A stretch of DNA of 64,000 nt from Streptomyces dengpaensis (GCF_002946835.1 NZ_CP026652.1:3968001-4032000); one strand, 5' to 3'; positions 24,922-34,621 are shown, numbered from the stretch's first letter. Program-made: numbers and translations. Notes: generated by a model from the sequence alone, not told the origin.

Positions 24922-25469
24922 GTGCTGTGTGTGCGCCAGGGGTGGGCCGCGGTGCTGTTACTCCTGCTGGGACTGCTTGCCTCGGTGGCCGTGACGTCCT
25001 ACATGTCCGCCATCCCAGATCTGTTCGGCACTTCGATTTGCGACGAGGATGCGAGCAGTCCGCCGCGCTGGCTGGTGGCGAACCAGGATTTCGACGGTTC
25101 CGAGTGCTGGTGGCGGAACAAGGTCCGGGTTCTGGCGCACAACGGAGACGTCTGGTCGGTCGATCTCAGCCGGCGCCTGAGCGTCGTACAGCCCCCTTCA
25201 CCGCACTGTCGCTCGCGGGTGCGGCTGTGGCCACGGCCACGGACACCGCCCACCCGGTCTCCGCGCTGTGGACCCAGACCCTGCTTTACGCCCTCGAAGC
25301 CCTCGCCTTCGCCATGACACTCGGCCTGCGCGCCGACAGCGAAATGCTGGCAGCCCACTCCATGCGTCCCGCCCGACTGGCCGACGTGCACAATCTCGGC
25401 ACGATCACCGCCTGGTGGTCGACCGTCGCAGCCGCCCTCGCCACGAGAGCACGCCGCATCTCGTACTAG
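24922..25469 (+). pseudogene. Membrane protein gene, apparently frameshifted
   Basis: Two coding-like stretches in different frames abut near 25180. The first has a membrane helix (AAVLLLLLGLLASVAVTSYM) and an extracellular-like segment with several Trp and Cys residues (DGSECWWRNK); the second has further hydrophobic helices (TALSLAGAAVATATDTAHPV, LLYALEALAFAMTLGLRADS) and ends at TAG 25467-25469. GC-rich third positions in both suggest one gene broken by an indel, or the fused ends of two genes. Family not recognised. Confidence 0.4.
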
Positions 25470-25498
25470 ATGGGCCCACAAGGTCTCCGGCATTGCCT

Positions 25499-26005
25499 CT
25501 AGGAGGAAGGTGGCGTCGGTGCGGTGCCGGTGGTGTGGCGGATCACGTTGGCGCTCAGTCGGCGGAGCAGGTTCTGTACGGTCTGGATCTCCTCGGGGGT
25601 CAGCCCCATGGCGTCTCCGATCGCCGGCGGGACGGTGAGGATGCGTTCGCGCAGTGCGGCCCCGGCCGGGGTGAGCACGACCTCCACCACCCGCTCGTCG
25701 TCCGGACGCCGCCGCCGTTCGAGCAGGCCGTTGGTCTCCAGGCGCTTGATCAGCGGTGTCAGGGTCCCGTAGTCCAGCTGCAGGGCGGTCACCAGGTCCT
25801 TGACGGGTGTGATGCCGTGCTGCCAGAGCGCGAGCATGACCAGGTACTGGGGGTAGGTCATCCCCACCGCGTCGAGCAGCTGCCGGTAGACGCCGGTGAC
25901 GGCGCGTGAGGCCGCGTACAGGTGGAAGCAGAGCTGGTCGTCCAGGAGCAGTGAGGGCTCACCGGAGTCGCCCGGTGCGGGTGTGGTGCTGTCGTCGTCG
26001 CTCAC
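25499..26005 (-). CDS. MarR-family regulator, OhrR type
   Basis: The product is 168 aa. After an acidic disordered N-terminus, the sequence LDDQLCFHLYAASRAVTGVY followed by MTYPQYLVMLALW is characteristic of OhrR, whose single N-terminal cysteine in QLCF is oxidised by organic peroxides, with a Tyr partner nearby. The winged helix follows (LQLDYGTLTPLIKRLETNGL, ERRRRPDDERVV wing). It is divergent from a secreted alpha/beta hydrolase gene, with an imperfect dyad between them, so it most likely represses that gene and itself. No ohr peroxidase gene is present here. Confidence 0.88.
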   Translation of the reverse strand: MSDDDSTTPAPGDSGEPSLLLDDQLCFHLYAASRAVTGVYRQLLDAVGMTYPQYLVMLALWQHGITPVKDLVTALQLDYGTLTPLIKRLETNGLLERRRRPDDERVVEVVLTPAGAALRERILTVPPAIGDAMGLTPEEIQTVQNLLRRLSANVIRHTTGTAPTPPSS

Positions 26006-26077
26006 GGTCCTTCCCCTTCCTTAGTCGTCGGGTGGTCGCCCTGGCACCATTGTCGCATCTTCCGTGCAAACGATTGT

Positions 26078-26104
26078 CTCGCACACACTTAACTTGTGCA
26101 CGAG
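26078..26104. promoter_or_regulatory. Candidate operator for the OhrR-type regulator
   Basis: An imperfect dyad CTCGCACACAC-TTAA-CTTGTGCACGAG lies in the AT-richer middle of the divergent region. Position and symmetry fit a MarR-dimer site; the match between arms is only partial. Confidence 0.35.
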
Positions 26105-26196
26105 GGAATCGGGCGCTAGGTTTCTCATGTCGCCGGGGCAGAAACACCCGGGCGGCCACCAGACCGGCGTCACCCCGCCCGTATAGGAGAGCCACC

Positions 26197-27045
26197 ATGA
26201 ACCTCAAGACCGTCTTCCGCCCCACCCGCAAGCACGTCGCCCTGCTGGGCGCCGCCGCCGGGCTGGCGGCCCTCACCCTGACCGCCAACACCCCGGCCAA
26301 CGCCGCCAAGGCCGAGCACCGCCCGACCGGGAACAAGCCCACCGTCGTACTCGTGCACGGCGCCTTCGCGGACTCCTCCAGCTGGAACGGTGTGGTCAAG
26401 CGCCTGCAGCGTGAGGGCTATCCGGTCATCGCCCCCGCCAACCCGCTGCGCGGACTCGCCAGCGACGCCGAGTACGTCCACAGCATGCTCAAGAGCGTGG
26501 ACGGGCCGGTCGTTCTCGTCGGCCACTCCTACGGCGGCGCCGTCATCAGCGAGGCCGCCGTCGGCGACCCGCAGGTCAAGGCACTCGTCTACATCGCCGC
26601 CTTCAGCCCCGCCAAGGGCGAGAGCGCGCTGGAACTGTCCAACAAGTTCCCCGGCAGCACCCTCGGCCCCACCCTCAACTCCGTGCCGTACCCGCTCCCC
26701 GGCGGAGGCACCGGCACCGACCTGTACATCAAGGCCGACAAGTTCCACGACCAGTTCGCCGCCGACGTGCCCAAGCCGGTCACCGACCTGATGGCCGCCA
26801 CCCAGCGCCCAGTGGCCGCCTCCGCCCTGGAGGAGAAGGCCACCACGGCCGCCTGGAAGACCATCCCCTCCTGGAGCCTCATCGCCACCCAGGACTACAA
26901 CATCCCGCCGGCCGCACAGCGCTTCATGGCCCAGCGCGCCCACGCGCACACCGTAGAGATCAAGGCGTCCCACGCGGTCTCGGTCTCCCACCCGGGCGCC
27001 GTCACCCGCCTGATCGAACAGGCCGCCCAGACCACCACCCGCTGA
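26197..27045 (+). CDS. Secreted alpha/beta hydrolase
   Basis: The product is 282 aa from ATG 26197, with AGGAGA 7 bases upstream. A long signal peptide (basic RPTRKH, then a hydrophobic core ending PANAAKA) leads to an alpha/beta hydrolase of the esterase/EstA group: oxyanion loop VLVHGAFADSSSW, nucleophile elbow VGHSYGGAV, and a late His in KASHAVSVSHPG; the acid is probably in ATQDYNIPP. It resembles the family often seen beside MarR regulators in actinomycetes. Substrate unknown. Regulation by the divergent OhrR-type gene is inferred from layout. Confidence 0.87.
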   Translation: MNLKTVFRPTRKHVALLGAAAGLAALTLTANTPANAAKAEHRPTGNKPTVVLVHGAFADSSSWNGVVKRLQREGYPVIAPANPLRGLASDAEYVHSMLKSVDGPVVLVGHSYGGAVISEAAVGDPQVKALVYIAAFSPAKGESALELSNKFPGSTLGPTLNSVPYPLPGGGTGTDLYIKADKFHDQFAADVPKPVTDLMAATQRPVAASALEEKATTAAWKTIPSWSLIATQDYNIPPAAQRFMAQRAHAHTVEIKASHAVSVSHPGAVTRLIEQAAQTTTR

Positions 27046-27114
27046 CCCCGCGACCAGTCACCACGGCGCAAGACGCGCAAACGCCCACAGATGGTGACGC
27101 GCTCTTTCGGGAGT

Positions 27115-27151
27115 GGTTGGGGAGTGGATCATGAAAATTCACTCCCCAACC
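27115..27151. terminator. Hairpin terminator after the hydrolase gene
   Basis: A perfect 12-bp stem (GGTTGGGGAGTG, 27115-27126 with 27140-27151) and a 13-nt loop, 70 bases after the hydrolase stop. Confidence 0.6.
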
Positions 27152-27289
27152 GTCACCCCAGACGCGTTCTCAGCAAGGCATCGAGCGCACGTACCGGGGA
27201 CCACGGATACATGGCCAACCGTGCCTCCAACCCCTCCCCCCACTGTTCGGTCAGTTCGTCCATGAGCCGGCGGGAACGGAAAGTCAGCC

Positions 27290-27598
27290 ATGGGGCGAGA
27301 GATCATGGCCTCTTACGCTGGCCGCGAATCGGGCTGGCTCATCACCTGCCCGCACCCTCTTCCCACCGTCGAATCCGCGCGTGGCGGCCGTCCGTGGATC
27401 ACCTGGTTCGTGGACTGCGCCACCGACGCGGTGATGGGGGTGGTGGTCACGCCCGGGTGTCCGTCGCGGGAGTCGGTGCTCGCCGCGCTGTGCGCGGCGG
27501 TGGTGCGTGAGGAGCCTTTCGTGCCGCAGGGCGGGCTGCCGGAGAGAGTCCGGGTGGACCGTGGCGCGCGATCCAGCCGCCGGCGACGTCGGGCAGCG
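27290..27598 (+). pseudogene. DDE transposase fragment
   Basis: About 95 residues, GGRPWITWFVDCATDAVMGV, then VVTPGCPSRESVLAALCAAV and GLPERVRVDRG, match the first part of an rve/DDE-type core: the Asp in FVDCATDAV and the second Asp in VRVDRG. After VDRG the frame runs into Arg-rich nonsense and no third acid or stop at the proper place is found. Both ends of the element are missing. Confidence 0.55.
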
Positions 27599-27778
27599 CA
27601 TCGCCGAGGCGCTGCCGTCCTTAGGGACCCGGTGTCGTCGAAGACCAGCGCCCTCGGCCCCGCCTTCATCTCCTGCGGCGGTGCCGCGGTGTTCGCTCCC
27701 GTTGCTCGTGGCCTCCGTCCTGGGACGGCGGCCACGAGTACGGATCAGCGCCGGGCGTCAGCCCGTGAGGGTGGAACG

Positions 27779-28885
27779 TCAGGCGTTGTGCCCGGGCGTC
27801 TGCTTGATGTCGTCGACGATGGTGCGGTTGGTGATGGCGTCGGTGTACCGCACGGTGCCGGGCTTCATCGCGACGCCGTACTCGGAGACCTCCTTGACCT
27901 GCACGGAGCGCTCACCGAGGAAGACATGGGTCTTCTTGTCGAAGATCCACTCCTCTCGCGCGCCGCTGGTCTCGTCCAGCCGGGCCACCGCGACTCCGTG
28001 ACGGCCGATCGCGTCCTGGGCGTCGTTCACCACGACGACACCGGGGATCTTCGCCGCCGTCCGGAACAGCGCCGAGTACAGCTCGGCCGGCGGGTAGGTC
28101 TCGCTGAGCAGGTCGCCGATGGTGGTGAAGGCCTGCTGGTCCGGGGTGTTGCCCTGTCCCTTGGTCTCCTTGTAAATCAGCTTCAGCAACTGATCGGGGT
28201 CTGTGGGCAGCGTGGCCAGGTAGTCGTACGACGGGGCACCCATGTGCGCCTTGAAGGGCTTGCCCTGCTCGTCGGGCAGGCTCAGCGTCTCGCCCTCCGG
28301 GCCGTCGTTGACAGTGGGGTCGATCAGCCAGCCCTTGGTGCCGTCGGCGGACTTCCAGGTCTGGCGCTTGTGCAGGGGGTGGCTGGCGAGGCTGCTCTTG
28401 TCGTCGACCGTCTTGACGAAGGTCCGGGCCGCCTCGGACTCGATGTAGACGTACTGGCCCGGCTTCACGGTCGGGCGGGAACCCTCCGCTGCCACCAGCG
28501 AAATCTGGTCGAGCAACTGCGGCACACCCTCGGTGCTCGCAGTGCCGACCTGTGTGGTCAGCGCCGGCCCGGTGGCGACATCACCGGACTTCGCGCCCGC
28601 CCCGCCGTTCAACACCGAGCCGGCGACGACCACGCCGGTCACGGCGAGGGCGGCGGCGGGCAGTGTGATCGCCAGCCGCGGCAGCCGGAAGCCCCGCGTC
28701 CGCGACCGGCCGGGGCCGGTGCTCGCCGGGTGCTCTTCCCGCTGAATGTCCTGCTGAATCTGGGCCATCAGACGCTCCTTGTGGAACTGGTGACGGCCCG
28801 CCGGAAGATCGCGTCCAGTCTGCGGAAGGAGAGAGGCACTCTCTTCCCACTCGGCCGGACTCTGCCGGGACTGATTCGCTTTCAT
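27779..28885 (-). CDS. CU044_5270-like membrane-anchored protein, sigma-factor partner
   Basis: The product is 368 aa. A cytoplasmic N-terminus of about 70 residues precedes one membrane helix (LAITLPAAALAVTGVVVAGS) and a large extracytoplasmic domain (YVYIESEAARTFVKT, WIFDKKTHVFLGER). This is the layout of the CU044_5270 family commonly encoded downstream of ECF sigma factors in actinobacteria. Its ATG overlaps the sigma gene stop by 4 bp. By position it may act as an anti-sigma factor or signal receptor; no zinc-binding anti-sigma HxxxCxxC motif is seen in the N-terminus. Confidence 0.8.
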   Translation of the reverse strand: MKANQSRQSPAEWEESASLLPQTGRDLPAGRHQFHKERLMAQIQQDIQREEHPASTGPGRSRTRGFRLPRLAITLPAAALAVTGVVVAGSVLNGGAGAKSGDVATGPALTTQVGTASTEGVPQLLDQISLVAAEGSRPTVKPGQYVYIESEAARTFVKTVDDKSSLASHPLHKRQTWKSADGTKGWLIDPTVNDGPEGETLSLPDEQGKPFKAHMGAPSYDYLATLPTDPDQLLKLIYKETKGQGNTPDQQAFTTIGDLLSETYPPAELYSALFRTAAKIPGVVVVNDAQDAIGRHGVAVARLDETSGAREEWIFDKKTHVFLGERSVQVKEVSEYGVAMKPGTVRYTDAITNRTIVDDIKQTPGHNA

Positions 28886-29610
28886 CGGTTCCCTCCCGAT
28901 ACGGGCCGGATCGTGTTGATACGGTCTCCTCTTATCTGTCGATCCGGCCGGGCGAGTTCCCGATTTTCCGGAACGATCTTTTCCGAGTTCCCCTCGGCCC
29001 GCCGCTCGGCGGACGAATCCCGTGCACCCACCCGCGCCGACGGATCCGCGAGTTCGGCCTCGGTGAGCTTGCGCAGCTTGGCGCGGGCCCGGGAGAGGCG
29101 GGAGCGGACCGTGCCGACGGCGATGCCGAGCGCCTCAGCCGCGGCCGTGTACTCCAGCCCCTCCCACAGGCACAGGGTCAGGACCTCGCGCTCGGGTCTG
29201 CGCAGTGCGGCAAGCGCGCGCAGGGCCGCGGCGATACGCTGCCGGTCGTCGAGACGACCCGCCACCTCGTCGGCGTGGTCGGGCAGGGCGGTCTCGGCCT
29301 CGGCAGCCGCGATCGCTGCCGCCTGGTAACGCCGGTTGCTGCGGTGGTGGCCGCGAGCGACATTGGTCGCCACGCCCAGCAGCCAGGGCCGCAGGGAGCC
29401 GCCCTCCGCATCGACCCGCTCACGCAGCCGCCAGACCTCCGTGAAGGTCTCGGCCATCACGTCCTCGGCCGCGGACCAGTTGGCGGTGAGGCGGAAAGCG
29501 TGGTTGTAGACGGCGCGGGCATAGCTGTCGTACAGCTCGGCAAACGCGCCCGGATCCCCGGCCCGTATACGGGTCCGCATGTCAGTGCTCACTTCACCAA
29601 GCTGACTCAT
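28882..29610 (-). CDS. ECF-family RNA polymerase sigma factor
   Basis: The product is 242 aa from ATG 29610. Region 2 is visible in GAFAELYDSYARAVYNHAFR and SAAEDVMAETFTEVWRLRER; region 4 in REVLTLCLWEGLEYTAAAEA and LGIAVGTVRSRLSRARAKLR. The C-terminus is extended by a charged tail of about 45 residues beyond region 4. It is coupled to the membrane protein gene by a 4-bp overlap. A decayed copy of its N-terminus and upstream region is found at 33456-33740, showing that this locus has been duplicated. Confidence 0.9.
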   Translation of the reverse strand: MSQLGEVSTDMRTRIRAGDPGAFAELYDSYARAVYNHAFRLTANWSAAEDVMAETFTEVWRLRERVDAEGGSLRPWLLGVATNVARGHHRSNRRYQAAAIAAAEAETALPDHADEVAGRLDDRQRIAAALRALAALRRPEREVLTLCLWEGLEYTAAAEALGIAVGTVRSRLSRARAKLRKLTEAELADPSARVGARDSSAERRAEGNSEKIVPENRELARPDRQIRGDRINTIRPVSGGNR

Positions 29611-29893
29611 CAACCGCCCCGGGTTCCCATGACCCACATCACACGACGAGGCGCCGGTGGCCGTGACGTGTCGTGCCGGGCCACCTGGTCCGGCCCGAAA
29701 GGCCGCCCGGCGCAACGGGCTCGGGGCGATTCGGCGACCTCACCCTTCAGACCGTGAGCAGCCCGCGGTAGAGCCGGATATGACGCGAGTCACGGGCGCC
29801 CGGGCCGCGCGGTCGGTCTCCGATGAGCGCTGTCGGTCACACGTGCGGGGCGGACAGACAGAAGTGGCCACGACCGGACGGCTCACACAGCAG

Positions 29894-29929
29894 GCAAGCC
29901 CCCGGGCCGTCCTTGGTCCGGGGGCTTGC
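29894..29929. terminator. Hairpin terminator of the subtilase gene
   Basis: A perfect 12-bp stem (GCAAGCCCCCGG, 29894-29905 with 29918-29929) lies 17 bases past the end of the leftward subtilase gene. The remaining 280 bases up to the sigma gene hold no gene and should include its promoter. Confidence 0.75.
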
Positions 29930-29945
29930 TCGTGGAGCGGGGTGC

Positions 29946-32900
29946 CTACTTGGTGGTGCGGTAGGCGCGGTGGATCGTCTGCTTCACCGTGTTGCCGTCG
30001 GCGTCGGTGAGCGTCACCCGCAAGGAGACCGTGCCGGGCTCGGCGGGGTGCCGCAGCTCGAGCTGCTTGCCCTGGACGGCCCTGACCGTCTTCCACGTCC
30101 GGCCGTCGTCATAGGAGACGGCGAACGCGAGCTCGCGTGCGGTGGAGGCGGAGGCCGCGCCCTCGACCGTGAACGGGACGGTGAAGGCCGTGCCCGCCTT
30201 GGCCGTGCTGGCCGCCCCGAGCTGGGGAGTGAAGCGCACCGCGGACAGCGGAAGCCGCTCCCAGGTGTCCCCCGTCACGTGGGCGGAACGGAAGGTCCAC
30301 TCGGCCGTCACCCGGGTGCTGACCGCGGAGAGCGACGCGGCGCGGGACACGTCCGTGGTGAGCCGGTAGGTCCGCCGCTCGGCGGGGAGGGTGTGTTCTT
30401 CGCCGTTCAGGGGCGTGTCCGAGGTGAACACCGGCTCGCCGTCGGCGTACAGCGCGCTCTGGGCCTTGGTGTAGTCGGAGACACCCACATGGCCCGCGCC
30501 GTCGGAGAACAGCGGCACATAGGCGGCGAAACTGTCGCCGAGCCGGGCCGCACCCGACGCCTCCTGACCGGCGGTGTAGAGGTGCGGGCCGAAGACGCCG
30601 ATGTTGAACCGCTGCGTGTACTTCTTGCCCGCGGTGTAGGACCTGGCCGCGGTGACCGTCTGGCGGCCCTCCCACACCGGTTCGCCGTCCGCGCCAGGGG
30701 CGCCGTACTGGTTGAAGGCGTACTGCCACTTCACGCCCGGCAGGACGTAGTCGGTGACGGCGCGCGGCAGGGCGCCCCCGTCCGGGTAGAAGTCGAACCA
30801 TGAGCCGTCGGGCGTCAGGGGCGCGGCACTGAGGCTCCCGGTCTTGCCCGCGGCGGGTCCGCCGACGGTGATACCCAGCTTGGCGAAGTCCTGGCGCCGC
30901 AGGTTCGCGGTGAATCCGGAGAGATCGCCGGTGCGGTTCCAGGCCGGGCGGTAGTTCACCGCACCATGGGTCCACGTCCCGCTGTACTGCGCGAACGCCT
31001 CGCCGGCCGGCAGCCGGGCCCCGAGCTGCCCGACGCGCAGGTTACCGAAGCTGCCCATGTCGTAGATGGACGTGTAGCCCGATCCGCCGATGTCGACGCC
31101 GAAGTTGAGCGCGGCGGCGGTGTGCGTCGCCGCGCGGTCGGGCACGGTGATCCGGACGGGCTTGGCCTCGCGGGCGTCCATGACCAGCGTGGTGTCCCGG
31201 GTCAGCTCGAACTTCGGGTGCAGCAGCACAGCGAGCTTCGCGTCGTCGAGGTCCGCTCCGATGGAAACGCGGCCCTCGAGGGCGTAGCGGCCCTTGGGCA
31301 GCCGCACCGTGAACTCTCCGTCCGTGGGGTCGGAGTAGTCCTGCCAGAGGTTGCCGTCCAGCCCGAACAGGCCCGTTCCGGAGTCGCCGGTGGGCTCGCC
31401 CCGCAAGTCCAGGTGCCTGACCGTGAGGTTGTACGACTCGGCCTCGCGGTTCACGCCGACGGCGGTGCGCACGGTGGTGTCCCCGGCGGTCGCGGTCACG
31501 GAGCCGCCGAACGCGCCGTCGGCCGTGCCCGCGCGGGTGTCGGCGGTCACGGCGGCGGTCGCGGTGCCGCCCGCCGGGATCGTGAGCTGCTTCGGTGAGA
31601 CGTCGAACATGCCCTCGGCTGCCGGCTTCCCGTCCTCGCCGAACGCCTCGGTGGCCAGGTCGAGGGTGACCGGTTGGTCGCCGTCGTTGCGGTAGGTGAG
31701 CTCCTTGGTGACGGGCAGGTCGTCGGCGTGCGGCCACTGGGCGGTACCGAAGCCCAGCGCGGTGGGACTGCTGGTCACCTGCTGGCGCATGGCCCGCGCG
31801 ATGTCGGTGCGGCCCGTGCCCTGCGCGAACGTGGAGAGATCCGGGGTGGCCACGGCGGAACCGGTGAGAGCGGCCTTGATCCGCTCGCCGGTCCAGTCCG
31901 GGTGCTGCTGGGCGAGGATCGCGGCGGCGCCCGCCACATGCGGGGTGGCCATCGACGTACCGCTCATCGAGACGTAGCCGTCGTCCGCCGGGTCGCCCTC
32001 CACCCCCTCGGCCGCCTGCGCGGCGACGATGCCCGCGCCGGGCGCGGTGAGGTCCGGCTTGAGGGAGCCGTCGGCGGCGGGACCTCGGCTCGAGAATTCC
32101 GCGATGGCGTCTTCGCGGTCCACCGCACCCACGGTGAGCGCGGCGGCGGCGCTGCCCGGGGTGCCGATGGTGGCCGCGGCGGGGCCGCTGTTGCCCGCGG
32201 CGACGACGAAGAGCGTGCCGGAGGAGGCGGACAGCTCGTTGAGGGCCTGCTCGATCGGGTCGGTCTCCGGAGTGTCCTGGCCGCCGAGGCTGAGGTTGAC
32301 CACCTTCGCGCCCTCGGCGACGGCCCACTGCATACCGGCGATGATGTCGGAGGCGCTGCCCGAGCCGCTGTCGTCGAGGACCTTGCCGCTGAGGATGCGG
32401 GCGCCGGGCGCCACGCCCTTGTACTTCCCGCCCGACCGGGCCCCGGAGCCCGCGACGGTCGAGGCAACATGCGTGCCGTGGCCCACGCGGTCCACGGTGT
32501 CCGGGGAGCCGGAGAAGTTCTTCTCGGCGTCGATACGGTCCTTCAGGTCCGGGTGTGTGGCGTCCACCCCGGTGTCCAGCACCGCGACGGTGACGCCCTC
32601 ACCGTCGTAACCGGCCTCCCATGCCCCGGGGGCGCCGATCTGGGCGGGGCTCTTGTCGAGCGTCGCCTTGACCCTGCCGTCGAGCCAGATTCTCTCGACC
32701 TTCTCCGACGCGGCGGCAGCCGTCGAGCGCGGTGCCGCACCGCTGCCGGTGAGGGTCTGCCACAACGCCGAGGCCTCGGACTTGCGGGCCCGCAGCGCGT
32801 CGCCGTTGACGCTGGGCAGGTCCCGGGTGACCCGGGCGCCGGAGGCGGCCAGCGAACTTGCCGCAACGGAGCCGCCCTCGGCGTAGGTGACGATGAGCGG

Positions 32901-33323
32901 CAGATCGGACCGCGAGGCATCGTCGTACCCCTGGCTCACCAGCCGCGTCACATCGAACAGCTGTCGGTCGGCGGTGCCGTCCGCGAGCAGCCGCTCGGCG
33001 TCACCCGGCACGGCATAGGTGTGTCCGTCGGCTGCCCGGGATATGCGGAATCCCGTGCCTTCCCGGCCCTTGGCGGCCGTCACACCGACGACCCTTCCGG
33101 TGGCGTCCAGGGTCACCTTGTCGCCTGTGACGAGGGTGACCGTCTTCCTGGTGCCGTCGGACCCGGTCCCGGACGCGGACCCGAGTCCGGATCCGGTACC
33201 GGATCCGTCATCAGCCGGCGTGGCCTGGGTGACGCCAGCCGTACCGCTCAGCAAGGCGGTGGCGAGGGCGACAGCGGTGAGCGGGACGACCGCAGCAGCC
33301 GTCGCTCGTCTCTTGTGCTTCAA
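29946..33323 (-). CDS. Secreted S8 subtilisin-like serine peptidase, large
   Basis: The product is 1125 aa. The TTG at 33323 is chosen because AAGAAAGG lies at proper distance upstream and it yields a signal peptide (KHKRRATAAAVVPLTAVALA). A propeptide-like region runs to about residue 230. The catalytic triad is intact: Asp in VAVLDTGVDATHPDL (about 250), His in GHGTHVASTVAG (about 285) and Ser in GTSMATPHVAGAAAIL (about 457). The remaining 600 residues are beta-rich modules of unknown binding role. It probably degrades extracellular protein. Upstream lies a fossil copy of the sigma gene and its control region. Confidence 0.92.
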   Translation of the reverse strand: MKHKRRATAAAVVPLTAVALATALLSGTAGVTQATPADDGSGTGSGLGSASGTGSDGTRKTVTLVTGDKVTLDATGRVVGVTAAKGREGTGFRISRAADGHTYAVPGDAERLLADGTADRQLFDVTRLVSQGYDDASRSDLPLIVTYAEGGSVAASSLAASGARVTRDLPSVNGDALRARKSEASALWQTLTGSGAAPRSTAAAASEKVERIWLDGRVKATLDKSPAQIGAPGAWEAGYDGEGVTVAVLDTGVDATHPDLKDRIDAEKNFSGSPDTVDRVGHGTHVASTVAGSGARSGGKYKGVAPGARILSGKVLDDSGSGSASDIIAGMQWAVAEGAKVVNLSLGGQDTPETDPIEQALNELSASSGTLFVVAAGNSGPAAATIGTPGSAAAALTVGAVDREDAIAEFSSRGPAADGSLKPDLTAPGAGIVAAQAAEGVEGDPADDGYVSMSGTSMATPHVAGAAAILAQQHPDWTGERIKAALTGSAVATPDLSTFAQGTGRTDIARAMRQQVTSSPTALGFGTAQWPHADDLPVTKELTYRNDGDQPVTLDLATEAFGEDGKPAAEGMFDVSPKQLTIPAGGTATAAVTADTRAGTADGAFGGSVTATAGDTTVRTAVGVNREAESYNLTVRHLDLRGEPTGDSGTGLFGLDGNLWQDYSDPTDGEFTVRLPKGRYALEGRVSIGADLDDAKLAVLLHPKFELTRDTTLVMDAREAKPVRITVPDRAATHTAAALNFGVDIGGSGYTSIYDMGSFGNLRVGQLGARLPAGEAFAQYSGTWTHGAVNYRPAWNRTGDLSGFTANLRRQDFAKLGITVGGPAAGKTGSLSAAPLTPDGSWFDFYPDGGALPRAVTDYVLPGVKWQYAFNQYGAPGADGEPVWEGRQTVTAARSYTAGKKYTQRFNIGVFGPHLYTAGQEASGAARLGDSFAAYVPLFSDGAGHVGVSDYTKAQSALYADGEPVFTSDTPLNGEEHTLPAERRTYRLTTDVSRAASLSAVSTRVTAEWTFRSAHVTGDTWERLPLSAVRFTPQLGAASTAKAGTAFTVPFTVEGAASASTARELAFAVSYDDGRTWKTVRAVQGKQLELRHPAEPGTVSLRVTLTDADGNTVKQTIHRAYRTTK

Positions 33324-33455
33324 AGCGTGCCTTTCTTCCGAGCACGGCGAAATGGCCGGTGCCAGTGGAAAAGGGTGGAAAAGGGTGGGGTGAGAGAAGG
33401 AGCGGCGAAAGGAGCGGACGTCGGACGAGCCGCCACCACGCCAGATGAAGACGGA

Positions 33456-33693
33456 CGCCACGCCCAGCAGCCGGGGCCGCGGGGAGCCACCCTCGGTATC
33501 GACCCGATCGTGCAGCCGGCCAGGCCTTCACGAAGGTCTCGGCTATCACGTCCACGGCCGCGGTTCAGTCGGGGGCGAGACGGAAGGCATGGTCGTAGAC
33601 CAGGCGGGCGTAGCTGTCGTACAGCTCGACGAACACGCGCGGATCCCCGGCCCGGACCCGGGTACGTGTATCAGTGCTCACCTTCATTAGCTG
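33456..33693 (-). pseudogene. ECF sigma-factor fragment, decayed duplicate
   Basis: The sequence parallels 29366-29610 closely. Translated leftward it gives VSTDTRTRVRAGDPRVFVEL and YDSYARLVYDHAFRLAPD, then an in-frame TGA where the intact gene has Trp, then VDVIAETFVKAWP and a frameshift before the GGSPRPWLLGVA equivalent. Similarity extends upstream of the start to about 33740 (GGTTCCCGTGATCCACGTCA versus GGTTCCCATGACCCACATCA). Region 4 is absent. Confidence 0.85.
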
Positions 33694-33740
33694 TCGAACC
33701 GCCAACCCAGGTTCCCGTGATCCACGTCACGCGATGAGGT

Positions 33741-34621
33741 CGGGGGAGGCCGAACGCCTATCGACTGCCTAATGCCAGCCCCGACTGACCTGCATCCGAA
33801 GCCGCGGTCGTCGGCCTCGCCGGGAGCTGGTCGCATCGTCACCGCCGCGCCCCGACGCAGAGCGGGAGCCTGCTGCCCGGCAGCGGGTGGAGCTCCTTCA
33901 GGCCGAGTTGCGGGAGGCGGAGGCCGCGTGGGAACGGTTCGTGATCGCTCGTGAGACGGTGGGCAGGTCTAGCGGAACCACGCGGCGGCGTCTACGGGTT
34001 CAAGGCGCAGCCGCCGTTTCACCTGGCGGTGGGTGTGGGCGACCAAGAGCAGCGCGAAACATCGCTTGCAGCAGGCCATCAAGCGGGCGTTGAGGCAGGC
34101 CGGTGCTGGAAAGCGGGAGGAAATGCCCCGCATCCCCGTGCGCGTCGTGCGGCGCGGTAGTGCAGTTGATTTCGCCCTGAGCGGCGGCTCGGGCTTTTCC
34201 CGGCGCGCTTACGTCCACGAACTCCGTCGACACCTCGGCAAGGACGGCCTGTGCGTCGTGTCGTCGGCGGTCAGAGCGGGCGTCTGCTGACCGCCCGCCA
34301 GCCGCGGCAAACACGCCCTGAACGTTCGACGACTCAAGAGGAACGCCCGCGAAACGACTTGGGAACGCGCCAGTCCCTGACCCCCGGCTTCGCGGCACAC
34401 GACAGGCGACCTGTCCGACCAGGCCAGACAGAGGGACGCTGCTGGAGTACCAGCGCCAAGGCAGGTGCAGCGCCGCCTAGTTCACCCTCTCCATCCCCGC
34501 TCGGGGAGCACGGCATACGGACTGGTCCGACCGGGCTTCCGCGTCGCTGATCCACTGGTGTCTCAGCTGCGCGCGGGGCCCAACTCGAGCCGGACCCACT
34601 GTCATCGCGTGTCACACCGTT
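33741..34621. other. Relic-rich stretch without an intact gene
   Basis: Nearly 900 bases. At 33887-33975 a frame reads ELLQAELREAEAAWERFVIA, a helical piece like those encoded beside some transposase genes; at 34060-34180 another short frame (LQQAIKRALRQAGAGKREEM) has weak coding character. Neither has start, stop or length for a gene. I could not identify a parent element. Confidence 0.4.

Noticed and set aside
24822..25469. 215-codon open frame as one intact gene
   Set aside because: Its first part is out of frame with the membrane helix encoded at 24940-25020; two frames carry coding signal, so it is listed as a frameshifted gene.
31674..33737. 687-codon open frame opposite the subtilase
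   Set aside because: Antisense to an intact catalytic domain; no recognisable fold.
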